Assembly (NCBI GenBank): GCA_029961685.1
Contig: JARWKL010000008.1
Coordinates: 35,764,930 to 35,828,929, forward strand
DNA length: 64,000 nt
Source of the DNA: Aristolochia californica
Lineage: Eukaryota > Streptophyta > Magnoliopsida > Piperales > Aristolochiaceae
Direction of reading: 5' to 3'
Each line of letters begins with the position of its first letter. Position 1 is the first letter of the stretch. The notes under the pieces were generated by a model. That model did no database searches, was not told the origin of the DNA, and saw only the letters and a program-made list of their open reading frames with translations. Both the position numbers and the translations under genes were made by a program. Shown one piece after another: positions 1 through 11,421 of the stretch.

Positions 1-706
1 ATCCAAAGCCATTCAATGAGTTGTTCCTAAAAAAGTTACAAAAGACAAAGATTAAAACCTTTGATACAAGGAAAATAGGTTTCCAAATTTTATGATTGAC
101 TTCAATGAGATTAGCAGCTCATCATCAACTTTTTTGAGTATTTTCTCAAGAATTTTAGTCAAGATTTCACCAAGATTTGCAACAAGGACAAAAAGTCCCT
201 TTGCATGCTCAATGGTTCAATTCTTGAATGTTGAAAACATGTTTATTTAGGATGCTTTCATCCCAAATGATTTTTTTCTGGACTCCTGAGCCTTCCAAAA
301 CAACTTAATAGCACACATACACTTCAAAATCAATTTGGAGTTTGCAACTAGACTTTTGAAAAAAAGCAACCCCAAAAGAGCTAAGTAAGTTTTGTACTTT
401 TACTTTTAAATGTTATTTACTGAGCTTAGTTCTTGCTAGAATTCATGCACCATAGTCTCAATTCACATCATTTGTCTAGTAAGAGAATTCATTATCGTAT
501 TAACATTAGTTTAAAATATTTTGACCTTTGGTGAAAGTATATTTTAAAACTCCAAGTCTCAATGTATTTTTACTTTGAAATACTTTGATTGAACTTGATC
601 TAGTACACTGAACTAGTGAAATTAAACTTCAAAATCCTTCATCAAGTTTAGATTATTACTCTTGGCTTTTATTTTTTACCTTTGTCTCTATTAAGCTACT
701 TTATGC

Positions 707-926
707 GATTCTCCCCTTTTGAAAAACCAATCCAAATTTATTTTGAGATTTGAATTCAAAAATTGGTCAATTAAAGACCTATTGAGTTGTTATTTACACA
801 AAATAGATACTTAGGATTTCTTCCCTTTTGAAAAACTAATCCAAATATATTCTGACATTTGAATTCAAAAATTGATTAATTAAAGACCTATTGAGTTGCT
901 ATTTACACAATATAGATACTTAGGAT
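707..926. repeat. Tandem duplication, two units of about 108 bp
   Basis: Both units run from GATTCTCCCCTTTTGAAAAA or its near copy, through GAATTCAAAAATTG and AAAGACCTATTGAGTTG, to ATAGATACTTAGGATT. Unit 1 is 707-814 and unit 2 about 815-926. They differ at a handful of positions. No coding content. Confidence 0.85.
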
Positions 927-2397
927 TGGTGTATCTACTCATTCATGATGGTATTATATAATTTGCCTATTTAAGTGTTTATAACATTGGGCAGAATTGT
1001 AAGCAAGTAACCATTATAAAATAGGTCAAGCTTGCAATAGCTAAGACCATATTCATCTCAATTTGATTGAGAGAAACCTTTGTGGCTTAGAAGTAAAGGC
1101 TGGTAAGATTTTTTTATTGCTACTAACCATATGACCTTTTTTGGGCTGATGTTGCTGAAATCCATGTGTAGGTATAGGTTAGTGTGCCCAGTGAGCTGCG
1201 ATAAAATCCTTTTCGGGGTCAAGGTTAAAAAACCTACTTGCTAGAAAATCCTTTGTGAGTCTATGTTGGATAAACTTGTTTTTTTGTTGTAAATCAATGT
1301 GAGGGTGTAGATTGTAATTGGCTATTATGGTCAATTGAGTGATGTAAGTCCTTTTATGAGTAATATTGTAATTAGCCTTAGAGGTAATTTGATGTAAATA
1401 TAAGGAACCCAAACATAGTAAATTAACTCTGACAAAAAACACATTTTAAGTAGATTAACAATCCAAGATAGGATTGTGAACCACTATAAATCCTCGTGTG
1501 TTCATTGTGTATTTGATTATTTTGTGTTTGTATGTTGAATTTGGAACGATTACACACATTAGAATTACTTAAAGGAGTGAAGACATAGAAGGGTAAAGAA
1601 AATGAATAAAAATCAAAATCAATTTAGCGAACCTATTCACACCTCCCCCTTTGTGTTTGTTTCTTATGGGACCTAAAAAATTCTATTAGAGCGAGTGTAA
1701 CCTAAAAGCCTAGTTTCATGTTGAGTACTAATGATCTTAAATGAGGTTTAGAAAAGAAGCACATTGGCCCTTGTTTTCTTAAGCCTTTGTATCTATGGCA
1801 GCATATGAGACCATTGCATTTGTGCAGGGCCATAACCCATTTGCCCCTCCAATATTTGATCGAACCCAATATCAATATTGTGAATATGAAATTAAAGTTT
1901 CTATCCAATTAGATAGCCTAGTTATATGGGAATTTGTATGTAATTGACCACATCTCCCATCTAAAGAATTGTGAAACAAATCCCCAAATCTATAAATTAA
2001 TGGGATGAGAAAGACACTGTTGAAGTAAATGGCAATGCAATGCGTACATGACTCTTGGTCAATGCCATGAGCAATAACATAGCGATTTAGTCTCATCATG
2101 TAAATCAACTAAAGAATTTTAATGCCCTCCCCCTTAGGTTGATACTTATAGTTTTAGGATAGAAACCCTAGTACAAATGCAATAGAATATAACTTATGCC
2201 ACTCACTCACTCAATTAAAATTGACGTCACTCATACTATTTTAACAAGCTTTTCATTCCATCTCTCCCCAAATTGGATTTCTTTTGGAGAATAGGCTTCT
2301 ACCGCATGATTTTTTCTAAGGTATGGAACTAAGAAAATTTAAGCCACCGTGAATGAGTGAATGAATGAGAGAGCTTCAAGATATTCAAGACTAAAAC

Positions 2398-2399
<2 letters not shown>

Positions 2400-2428
<29 letters not shown>
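2400..2428. repeat. (GA)n microsatellite
   Basis: Uninterrupted GA dinucleotide run of 29 bases. Similar short GA stretches occur in several leader and LTR regions of this window. Confidence 0.95.
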
Positions 2429-2431
<3 letters not shown>

Positions 2432-2999
2432 AGGCAAGTGACAAATTTTTAATGTGTATTGAATGAATTTTAGAAGGATTAAAAGGGTTTATATAGGTTT
2501 TTCGAAAACATTAAAGGAGAAATAAATCATAAGGACTTCCCCTTACAAGTTATAATCTAGGTATCTTTACATAATTACATAAATAAATTCAAAATAGATT
2601 TCATTCATTCATTTCTTCTTCCTTTGATTTTGGATCTTGATTTCCTTGTTTGATTTTGCCTTGATCTTCTTTCTTTGACTGAGTAATTTGAGATTATTTG
2701 TCTCCTTGATTGATTTGATCATGATTTTTAGAACATCCTTGAGTTGAATTTAGTGAAACCCATATATGAAAGATTGAAGGGATTGAATTCTCTAGAACCA
2801 TGCATGTTGATGTCTTCTTTTGAGTGGATGAGGTGGACATCACCCTTGCATGGTTTTGCATGGGAGATTTGTTCAACTTTTCCTCTTTTCCCACCTTTAA
2901 ATGAACATGGTCTTATTTTGTAGCCAAGGGTTTTGGTATAACTTGGAATAATGCAACTTCTTGTACTTGTCTTTGTGTGTTCATATTTATTTGCTTTTC

Positions 3000-3215
3000 A
3001 TTCCCCCTCGAGCTGAACAGAGAGGGTAACTGAACATTCATCTTGGTGATAATTTGTCAAAGCCGGTTGAAAGATAGTAGTTTGGTGAAAATATCTGCAA
3101 GCTGGTTCACAGAGGGAATCTGTCAAACTTAAAGCCATCCCATTGTAACTTTCTAGCTAAAAAATGATAGTCTATGCCAATATGTTTACTATGAGAATGA
3201 AAAATAGGGTTGTGA
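3000..3215 (-). pseudogene. Copia RNase H C-terminus remnant
   Basis: Read on the minus strand, one frame gives SHNPIFHSHSKHIGIDYHFL, the conserved C-terminal stretch of Ty1/copia RNase H (compare [18 protein letters not shown] in other copies here). It is followed by a decayed NQLADIFTK-like segment and a purine tract GAGGGGGAATG, the usual signal before a 3' LTR. The fragment is cut at its upstream side where the 294-bp TTGATC-rich repeat begins. No catalytic part of pol remains. Confidence 0.75.
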
Positions 3216-3509
3216 GATTCATTGATCAATCTTCATAATTTTGTATTACCTAGACATCATTGATCGATCTATCCACATGGAATGATTGATCATTCTTTAT
3301 AGCACATTTTGGCCAAGTTCCGGTTGATTGATCAATCGAACCTGATTGATCGATCAAACTTTATATTTTTAGCCTATGCACTTCTGGTTGATTGATCATT
3401 GCCAAATGTTGACCGATCAATTAGTACCAATTCTTTAAGTGTGTTTTCAAAGCATAATTAAAAATGATCTTAAGTTTATTCTAACATATTTAAAATATGT
3501 GTATGCACC
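3216..3509. repeat. 294-bp direct repeat, copy 1
   Basis: Runs from ATTCATTGATCAATCTTCAT to AAAATATGTGTATGCACC and is matched along its length by 4406-4699 in the same orientation. It contains many TTGATCGATCAA-like self-complementary words. The copies are about 0.9 kb apart, as in a short LTR-flanked unit, but the ends are not TG...CA and I see no primer-binding site. Unclassified. Confidence 0.8.
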
Positions 3510-4405
3510 ACCAAAGTAACATGTTCTCTAAGAAATCAATCAATTGATGCTTTTATATTTTTTATTATTGATGTTTTCTTATTGGTATTCACTGCCCAAG
3601 AATCCGTGCTTTGGAAAGTCCATTAATATGAGCTCTATTAGCTTAGAATTACACACACAAAAAAGATCCCAACTCTCTTTTAAGCCATGCTCAAATACAT
3701 GAGTACAACCAACTTTTCTTGAGATTGAGCTAGATTCTAGTTCTAACAAGCTCTTCAATCTAGATTGAAGGTTCTAGATGAACCATTCAAATAAAATCAG
3801 AAATTTACAAGAAAATAAAAAAGTTTATATCCTTGATATTTATAAAGACAACCTTCTCCTTTGAATTTGAACAAGCCTCCAAACTTAGTACATAATGTAA
3901 ATGAATTTGGAGCTTGACTAATTGAATGTAAGGAGTAGGATTGAGAAATAGGATGAATGGATTTGCAGGAAAGGCTTTTTCATTCTTAAAAATGGACTTA
4001 TGAAAGGAATTTTAAGATTGAGAGTACTGAATGCAATGGGTATGCCAAAAATTGATCTTTACCTTCTCAAAACAACATTTGGTGGGGTATTTATAAGTTC
4101 CCCAAACCAAACTAGTCATTTCTTGCCCGTTTGCAAAAAGTTGACTTTACATTGATCGATCAATTGAGTGTAACGACTATATTTTTTTTTCAGAAAATGA
4201 CTTATTGATCATTTCAATGATCAATAAATATTCTTCTATTGGGTCTGAAAATTTAATTGATCGATCAATGAGCAGGGAATGATCGATCGATCGAAATTCT
4301 TACTAGTAGTGCATACCAAAAATGATTGATCAATGGTGCTGCTAAGATCAATCATGCTTGATGTTCCTGGTTGTCAAACTTTTGTATGATCAATCAATGT
4401 CAAGT
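3510..4405. other. Spacer between the 294-bp direct repeats
   Basis: No coding potential. The second half (about 4150-4400) is dense in GATCGATC and TTGATCAATC words, including ATGATCGATCGATCGAAA, so the palindromic motif is not confined to the flanking repeats. Around 4085-4145 lies GGGGTATTTATAAGTTCCCC, an AT-rich stretch typical of plant LTRs. Confidence 0.5.
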
Positions 4406-4699
4406 GATTCATCGATCAATCTTCATAATTTTGTATTGCGTAGACATCATTGATCGATCTTTCCCTAGGGAATGATCGAGCATGCTTTATAGCACATATT
4501 GATCAAGTTCTGGTTGATCGATCAATTGACCCTGATTGATGGATCATGCTTTATTTTTTTGGCCTATGCACTTCTGGTTGATCAATCATTGGCAAATGTT
4601 GATCGATCAATCCAGTGCCAATTCTTTAAGTGTGTTTTTAAAGCATGATTAAAATCTATCTTAAGTGATTCTAGCATGTTTAAAATATGTGTGTGCACT
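4406..4699. repeat. 294-bp direct repeat, copy 2
   Basis: Second copy of the 3216-3509 repeat in direct orientation, with scattered substitutions (for example TTGATCGATCAATTGACC against TTGATTGATCAATCGAAC). It ends in AAAATATGTGTGTGCAC. Confidence 0.8.
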
Positions 4700-5059
4700 A
4701 ATAAAACATGTACAAATTCAATTTTGTGCTAAGGCTTCATAAATTTCCATTGCACCTCAAGTTAGAAGGTTTGAGGCTAATCTGTTACATAGATTGATTT
4801 TTTGTGATTTCCCAATACTTCCTAAACTCTTGTGTTCAATTCGTTGCTTCTTCTTTCTAAGGATGCTTCTTCAAGATCACTTTGACATGGTTTTGTAGCT
4901 CGAGGTCTTGAGAAGCTTTTGTCGGTTCTTTCCATAGACATTATTGAGTCTCTTGAAAGATTTGCGTCTAAAATACTTGAATTGCCAATGTTAGATCAAT
5001 TAAGTTTTCTTATCATCAAAATCAAAATGAGAGTCAACACTTCTCTCCTTCTCATTGTG
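4700..5059. other. No feature recognised
   Basis: AT-rich stretch between the direct repeat and the first recognisable copia fragment. I see no reading frame, LTR end or primer-binding site. Confidence 0.5.
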
Positions 5060-5167
5060 TTTTTCAGGATATCAAGATGAAGCAAGTGATTGGTGGCGAC
5101 CATAAGAGAGGAGGTCTCTACTTTATGCATCCAACAATTCTGAAAACCACAACAACAAATTATAAAA
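5060..5167 (+). pseudogene. Copia GAG-pre-integrase fragment
   Basis: The plus strand reads VFQDIKMKQVIGGDHKRGGL followed by YF, the segment between protease and integrase zinc finger in Copia-A (20268 has VFQDLITKQVIGG). Only about 35 codons survive before the sequence changes abruptly to Ty3/gypsy reverse transcriptase near 5168. The 160-codon frame starting at 5077 is an accident of this join and reads the gypsy part out of frame. Confidence 0.75.
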
Positions 5168-6883
5168 AGTTGGAAAGAGCATCTTCAACACCTTCACCAG
5201 GTATTTACTCTTATTCGCGCACATCATTTGGTTTTAAATCAGTCCAAATGTTCTATGGGCACCTCAAAAGTGGCATACTTGGGCCACGTTATTTCAGCAG
5301 ATGGGGTGAAGGTCGGCCAGAGCAAGATACAGGCTATCACATATTAGCCTCCTCCCACATCCATTACAGCATTGAGGGGATTTTTGGGCCTAGCTGGGTA
5401 TTACAAGAAATTTATTCGCAGCTATGGCTAGATTGCAGCACCGCTCAACAACCTACTAAAGAAAAATGCCTTTACCTGGTCCAAGACAATGGCTCATTCC
5501 TTTCAGCAGTTGAAAGAGGCCTTATCATCCGCCCCAATTTTATAGCTACCGGACTTTGATGAGTCATTTGTGGTGGAATGTGATGCTTCGGGGGGCGGTA
5601 TTGGTGCAGTGTTACACCAACAGGGACACCCGATTGCTTATTTTAGCCTCCAACTTGGCCAGCACCACCACAAGTTAGCAGCTTATGAGAGGGAACTGAT
5701 CGGATTAGCGAAATCAATACAGCATTGGCAGCCTTATCTCTGGGGGGCGCCCATTTCCGATTTGCACTGATCATTGCAGCCTCAAGTATCTGCTTGAGCA
5801 GTGCCTCACTACCTCACCGCAGCAACATTGGTTAAGTAAACTTATGGGGTTTGATTTTATTGTGGAGTATAAACCTGGGAGTTTGAATGTGGGGGTTGAT
5901 GCTTTATCTCGTCGGGATATTACAGAGCCGCAATTACATGCCATAAGTCAGCCCAGAGCTCTCTTGTTGGATTCTATACTAGAAGAGACACAACAGTACC
6001 CAGAAATTATTGCTTTATATCAGGACATCTAGCAGGAGAGAGCGGCAAACCATTGGACAATTCAGGATAATCTGGTTCTCTTCAAAAACCAGATCTCTCT
6101 ACACCACACCTCACCACTGATTCACAAAATTTTAGCCTCCTTCCATGACAATACACATGAGTGCTGACAAAAAACATATTTCCAGAAAAGTCGGGAATTT
6201 TATTGGAGGGGCATGAAGCGTAGTATAGCCGATTATGTGGCGGCTTGCCAAATTTGTCAACGGAATAAAGCTGAATCATTAAGTCCAGCTGGGTTGCTCC
6301 AACCACTTCAGCTGTCATCACAAGTCTGGTCAAATATTTCCATGGACTTCATAGATGGCCTTCCCTAATCGTCCTGCAAATCCGTTATCTTTGTAGTGGT
6401 TGATCGTTTCTCAAAGTATGGCCATTTCATACCTCTGGCGCATCCTTACACTGCAGCTCACATAGCTCAGCTCTTTATGGATAATATCGTCCGCTTACAT
6501 GGGATACCTACTTCCATTACAAGTGACAAGCATGCCATCTTTACCAGTACATTCTGGAAAAAAACTATTAGCTGTAGGGCACAACGTTAGCATTCTCTTC
6601 AGCCTACCATCCACAGAATGATGGTCAGACAGAGGTCGTCAATTGAAAAATTGAGATGTATCTTTGTTGTTTCGTGGGGGACTCACCTAAACGGTGGGTT
6701 AAGTGGCTCGCCTGGGCTGAATTCTGTTACAATACCTCCTACCACAGTGCACTCGGAACAACCCCATTCAAGGTAGTATATGGTAGAGACCCACCCAGCT
6801 TTTTATCATATGAACCGGGTGCCTCCAAGGTCGCCACTTTGGACCAAGCATTAGCAGAAAGAGACACCTTGCTCACTGAGCCA
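5168..6883 (+). pseudogene. Gypsy-2 copy F: RT end, RNase H and integrase fragment
   Basis: Ty3/gypsy pol piece that begins in the RT palm/thumb ([20 protein letters not shown], read across frames) and continues through RNase H ([19 protein letters not shown] at 5570, VGVDALSRRD near 5900), the integrase zinc finger (THEC...[10 protein letters not shown] about 6150-6270), the integrase core (DFIDGLP, then TSDKHAIFTSTFWKK) and the downstream [17 protein letters not shown] segment. It stops at [10 protein letters not shown] near 6880. Stops and frameshifts break it into at least five frames. Protein sequence places it with copy G (53.9-56.9 kb). It lacks both LTRs, gag, protease and most of RT. 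Its 3' edge abuts a copia gag on the other strand, and the missing downstream part looks like the piece at 13098-13590. Confidence 0.9.
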
Positions 6884-7168
6884 AATTTGTTTAGCAGTGT
6901 CAAGATGAATAATATTATTGGAGACATGTTCTTCCATGCTATTGATTAGCCAACTAATTACTAAAGTATCATTTTTCAGCCATTTCATATAAAAAATATC
7001 ATCTTCATCAAAAGGTGGTCCTCGGGTGTTGAGGTGACCAAGTAGGCCTTTTGTTATACGGAACCTCCAAACCGATGTGGACCAACTCATAAAATTTGAT
7101 TCTCCATGTAAGGTTATGGTGGTGATTCTCAGTGTATCACCTTTGATATTCATATTTTCTTCAGCCAT
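6884..7168 (-). pseudogene. Copia-A A6 gag N-terminal fragment
   Basis: Begins MAEENMNIKGDTLRITTITL at 7168, the start shared by other Copia-A copies (MAEE..., MAKE...). It contains the gag signature FMSWSTSVWRFRITKGLLGH and the strongly conserved DEDDIFYMKWLKNDTLVISW, then HLDTAKQIW, where the copia similarity stops. About 95 codons remain of a gag that in copy A4 exceeds 270. Gag forms the virus-like particle. The missing zinc knuckle rules out function. Confidence 0.88.
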
Positions 7169-7654
7169 GATAGGCCCTTCTTCAAAAAATAAATTCTAAT
7201 AATAACACCAAGTAGTACTTCTTCAATCAACTCGATGTATGGGGAATTTTAGGATTGATGCTAAATTATTATTCTGATTTTTTTCCTCTAATACCACTCA
7301 TAATAGACTCAATAACAATCTTCTATATTATGAAATTCTTATCCCACGAAAAAAATCCAATAATCTGATCATGCACTGGTTTTGATAAACAAAATTACCA
7401 AACCGACAAAACTGTTTTGATAGCTCCTTCTAGATAGAGAGGCATGCATATCCATAATATAATAAGATGAAAGCATTCACATATTAATACTTGAATCATC
7501 TTCTAAATTCATAATCCAATAACATGAAAAGAAAAAATAATTTTGAACACTTATCTCTCGGATTGTGTTTTTCCTTCATAAAAGATCCTTCTTTGAGTGG
7601 TGTTGATCATCACTTCTCTAGAGCATTCCTTTGATGAGGGATACAAAATATAAT

Positions 7655-7666
7655 GCTCTGATACCT
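7655..7666 (-). other. Primer-binding site of copia A6
   Basis: Directly beside the LTR end, the minus strand reads AGGTATCAGAGC, one base from the initiator tRNA-Met complement TGGTATCAGAGC used across this family. Confidence 0.8.
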
Positions 7667-8270
7667 TGTTGAATTTAGGATCCATTTTACATAATTCTGA
7701 GCAAGATAAAGAAGAAAGAAAAAGAAGAAAAAGGAAGAAGAGCTCTCGGATAGAGAGAAGAAAAAATAAAAGAGCAAAGAGAGGTTGCACCAAGCAAAGA
7801 GAGAGAGGGAGAAAGTAACTCGAGAATGAGATGTGTAACTTGATGAATTCCAAATTACAACTCCTCTATTTATAGTAGAGGAGGAGGTAGAGTCCTTATA
7901 CAATTAACCTTTCAATCCTAATTACATTCCAACTCTAACTCTCTAAGATAAGTCTATTCAAACCAATCTACTAGAAGACTACTATGAGTTGAACTATGAC
8001 TCTTTCTTCATTCATGTGAATATATGGGAGAAGGCCAGATCATAGCCTTATCCTTGTGGGTCCCTCATGATCTTCCAGCACGTCTTGATAAGGTTGATAG
8101 CTCGTGAGATATTTGTGGGTCCCACTTGATCTTCAAGTCTTCTAACTCAATTCAGCTTGTACTTCTTAACTTAACTTGTGCTTGCTTGGGTGAGGACTCT
8201 TCTTGGTTTCCCACGTCCTCATGGTGGGTCCCACTAGATCGAGCACCATAGTGAGTCCCACATTGTAACA
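7667..8270 (-). repeat. LTR of copia A6 (604 bp)
   Basis: Minus-strand LTR starting TGTTACAATGTGGGACTCAC and ending CCTAAATTCAACA. It contains a TATA-like CTATAAATAGAGGAG stretch near 7860-7880 (seen as its complement on the plus strand), the presumed promoter. Length agrees with the solo or 3' copy at 23977-24582 (606 bp). Confidence 0.9.
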
Positions 8271-8883
8271 TAATTTATGTAAAGGAAATGCGTGGGAGCT
8301 TCTTCCATTTCAGACCGACAAATGTTGGAAGATATTCCAGACTTCACTCACCTCGGCCTTGTTCCTATTACTGCCTAGTCCCCTTGTTATGGGGCTCAAT
8401 CTTGACTCGGTCTCCCAACTCGGTGATTGAATTCTACTAGGCCCCATTTCTGGTGCAATACAACTAGGACGATCCCACAATGAACAACATTTTGGACCGA
8501 ATAATTATGCCTGAGTCTATCTCAAAGCATGGTATCATTGGAAGGGAGTTGACTACCACATCTTCAACACCATAGAACTCCAGAAAAATATTCTTAGAGT
8601 CTACATGGCAGTGGCAGCAGTAGTGGTAATCTTTACAACAGCAAGATTTCAGAACTCATAGATTCAGAAGGAAAAATAACTTCACTTACTGCTTCTCTTA
8701 CAATAGTGTCTAAATTGATAAAAAATATTAAAGAACCCACAATATGGGTAAAGCAACTTGAAATGGGCAACATTAATAATCTGAGTACATATCAAGATTG
8801 AAATTCTAAAACACCGTAGCTATGAGTCCAAACCCTCCTCCTTAAGCTTTATTTATAACTTATACGATTCCAAACATCAAAGA
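8271..8883. other. Unclassified repeat-like stretch next to Copia-K
   Basis: No gene. Part of it (about 8815-8875) resembles the inner part of the Copia-K LTR (AAAGCTTAAGGAGGAGGGTT on the minus strand), so a related LTR was probably already present when Copia-K inserted. The part at 8271-8600 is not recognisable. Confidence 0.4.
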
Positions 8884-9126
8884 ATTGATTTTCAAGATTC
8901 CATGGATTACATCATGGAGATATAAGAAGAACACATGTTGGGGAGAAAATAGGAGGAGGAATGGGGTTCTGGACTTAGACCAAACACTCCCCTTTAATCT
9001 CTATTTATAACCAATAAAAGTATTATATTATAATTATACCCCTCACCCTAGTACGAGCAAAGAAGAGACATGAAACATAAACTAATTACATCAATGACAC
9101 CCTAATTACAACATATCTTTCAACAC
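8884..9126 (-). repeat. Copia-K 3' LTR (about 243 bp)
   Basis: Minus strand starts TGTTGAAAGATATGTTGTAA right after the RNase H C-terminus SKLGIYEC and its stop, and ends near GAATCTTGAAAATCA. It aligns along its length with 9872-10113 on the plus strand (GGTGTCATTGATG, TATAAATAGAG, CATGTAATCCATGGAGTC). Confidence 0.75.
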
Positions 9127-10942
9127 TCATAAATACCTAACTTACTGCATATATTGGTCTGTATCTTGGATGTGTCCTGCTTTGTGAGCATATTTTCAGC
9201 ATGTCCTTGAGACAAAACATGTTTGAGATACATAATATCCTCTTGAAAATTTTCTTGTATGAAATGACAATCTACCTCAATATGTTTTGTTCTCTCATGG
9301 AAGACTGGATTTGAAGTAAGGTGGATGACTGCCTGGTTGTCATAATAGAGTTCCATAGGAGTCTTTTGTGGAACCCTAATTCCGTAAGGAGATATTTGAT
9401 TCTAAGTAGCCCACTGCATGGGCATAGCTCTATATTCACCTTCAACACTAGATCTAGCAGCCATATTCTATTTTTTACTCCTCCATATAACCAAGCTCCC
9501 TTCAACTAAAGGGAAATACCCAAAAGTGGACTTCCAATCATCAAGTGATCCATCCCAATCTGCGTCCTCAAATCCTTCAATATTGAGGTGACCATGACAT
9601 TTATATAGAAGTCCCTTATAGGGAGCGCCTTTTAAATATTGAAGGATTCCCTCCAGATTTTGCTAGTGAATAACTTGTGGTTTATACATGTATTGACTAA
9701 CCATACTTACGACATATACTAAATCTGGTCTAGTCATTGTAAGATAAATGAGTTTTCCAACAAGTCTATTATAATTTACTACATCCACATCTTCATTGGA
9801 GCTTGCACACAACTTGGTGATAGCATCCATAGGAGTATCTGTCGGTCGACATCCCATCATCCATGTGTCTTTGTTGGAAGATATGATGTAATTTGGGTGT
9901 CATTGATGAAATTAATTTATGTTTATTGTCTCTTCTTCACTTATACTAGGGTGAAGGGCTTAATTATAATATTTTACTTTTATCAATTATAAATAGAGCT
10001 TAAGGGGAGGGTTTGGACTAAGTCCAGAACCCCAATCTTCCTCTTCTTTTCTCCCCAGTGTGCGTTATTCTTCTTTCTCCATCATGTAATCCATGGAGTC
10101 TTGAAAATCATTAGTGTTCTAGTAGATCAAGAACATAGTTCCTATGAGATAAGATAATCCCATTGTTTAACTGGAAAACCTCAATACCCAAAAAATATTT
10201 CAGAAATCCAAGGTCTTTTTTTTTTAATTCTTTACATGTATTCACTTTGACTTCTTTTATTCCTTCGACATCACTACCAGTTTAGACAATATCATCTACA
10301 TAAACTACCAATAATACACTTCCCATCAAGGTGTTCTTGACAAATATAAAATGATCAACTGAGCACCTATGGAACCCAAACCACAACATTGCTTGGCAAA
10401 AATTTTCAAATTAAGCCCGAGGAGATTGTTTTAAACAATATAATGATTTCTTCAATCTGCATGCCAACTCCCCCTCAACCACAAAACCAGGTGGTTGACA
10501 GATATAGATCTCCTCCTTAATATCACCATTTAAAAAAGCATTTTTCACGTCGAGTTGATATACTAGACAAGAAACATTTGCAACGAGTGATAATAAGATT
10601 CGTACCCAATTTAACTTGGCCACTGGAGAGAACGTTTCCTCATAATCAACTCCATAACATTGAGTGTATCACTTAGTGATGAGATGGGCCATAGAACAAT
10701 CAGGATTGTGTTTGATAGTTAAAATCCATTTACAACCCACAAGTTTCTTCTCAAAAGAAAGAGGAACCAAGGCCCACATCTGATAATCATATAAATCATT
10801 CATTTCCTCTTTCATTGCTGCCTTCCATCCTGAATGTCTAAGAGCCTCCTGATATGACTGTTGGATAGATAGAGAAGATATAGATGCAAGAAATTGACAA
10901 CAAGAAGAAGACAACCGATGGTGAGAAACAAAATTTGATAAA
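9127..10942 (-). pseudogene. Copia-K pol: reverse transcriptase and RNase H
   Basis: RT segments read QSYQEALRHSGWKAAMKEEM (about 10870-10800), WILTIKHNPD, YQLDVKNAFLNGDIKEEIY (about 10560-10510), CRLKKSLYCLKQSPRA and the catalytic YVDD (about 10290-10303, followed by a stop). RNase H follows beyond the solo [49 protein letters not shown] and HIEVDCHFI, ending [10 protein letters not shown] copies the element's RNA and RNase H removes the template strand in the cytoplasmic particle. Several stops and frame changes plus the nested LTR make it inactive. Confidence 0.88.
9872..10113 (+). repeat. Solo LTR of Copia-K type inside Copia-K pol
   Basis: Starts TGTTGGAAGATATGATGTAA and ends near TTGAAAATCATTA. 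The flanks are GTCTT (9867-9871) and GTGTT (10114-10118), a 5-bp target duplication with one mismatch. Removing it rejoins the copia frame (YVLDLL upstream, TWMMGCRPTDTP downstream). A solo LTR is what remains after recombination between the two LTRs of a full copy. It lies opposite in strand to its host. Confidence 0.75.
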
Positions 10943-11409
10943 TGTTACTCTGTGGGACCACCATGAAGATGTCAACCAAGAGGAGTCACCACATGAGCTG
11001 GAATGAGCTGGAATACATTGAAAGATTTGAGGATCAAGTAGGACCCACATCGATAAGACAAGCTGGTATCTTTTCCAACATGAGTTGGAAAGATTTGCAT
11101 ATGTTCCTTGATTTTTATGATTGATTTATCTTCCTTAGATTGATGTATTATAAGGGAAAGTAGGAATCCTAATTGATTAAAGGGTTTCCATAATTATATA
11201 TTGGAAATATTATAAATAGGGGGTATTGGTTAAGGCATTCTATCAAGCTCTCCTCTTCTCTCATTCACGTGAAATAAATCTCCCTCTCCTCTCTTTAGTT
11301 TTTTTTCTTTTTCTCCTCTCTCTAACCTAGAGCCCTCTTTTCCTTTTCTCTTTTTTCTTTCTCCCTCCCCTTGCCTGAGATATTATTCATGGGGGTCATA
11401 AATTCAACA
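10943..11409 (+). repeat. LTR of copia A5 (467 bp)
   Basis: Starts TGTTACTCTGTGGGACCACC and ends CATAAATTCAACA. It is shorter than other Copia-A LTRs and its first half is rearranged, so it belongs to a subfamily. A TATA-like ATTATAAATAGGGGG lies at about 11208-11222, with CT-rich sequence after it. Confidence 0.85.
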
Positions 11410-11421
11410 CGGTATCAGAGT
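11410..11421 (+). other. Primer-binding site of copia A5
   Basis: CGGTATCAGAGT directly follows the LTR; two bases differ from TGGTATCAGAGC. Confidence 0.7.

Larger units (their letters stand above)
1..2999. other. AT-rich DNA without a recognisable gene
   Basis: No reading frame here resembles a known family; the open frames are under 90 codons and of low-complexity composition. Two small repeats inside it are listed separately. The right edge runs into a copia RNase H remnant on the minus strand, so the last few hundred bases may be the decayed 3' LTR of that element (a TGAAAAGC start follows its purine tract), but I could not find the LTR's other end. Confidence 0.6.
6884..8270 (-). mobile_element. 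Copia-A copy A6, 5' part (LTR, leader, start of gag)
   Basis: Reading from 8270 leftwards: a full 604-bp LTR (8270-7667), a tRNA-Met-type primer-binding site, an untranslated leader of about 490 bp, then the first 95 codons of gag, where the element is cut and joined to Gypsy-2 F. Protease, integrase, RT and the 3' LTR are absent. Same family as A1 to A5 by LTR ends and gag sequence. Confidence 0.88.
8884..10942 (-). mobile_element. Copia-K, 3' part: RT, RNase H and 3' LTR
   Basis: Minus-strand copia remnant. From 10942 leftwards it carries the end of integrase/start of RT, the RT body, RNase H and a short 3' LTR. Everything upstream of HHRLSSSCCQFL was cut off by the insertion of copia A5 at 10943. 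Its pol is split by a solo LTR of the same LTR type at 9872-10113. Closely related to Copia-A in pol but with a distinct, shorter LTR. Confidence 0.85.

Noticed and set aside
5077..5559. 160-codon open frame that could be taken for a gene
   Set aside because: It starts in a copia fragment and continues in the wrong frame of gypsy RT; the true gypsy frame shows [12 protein letters not shown] and [12 protein letters not shown].
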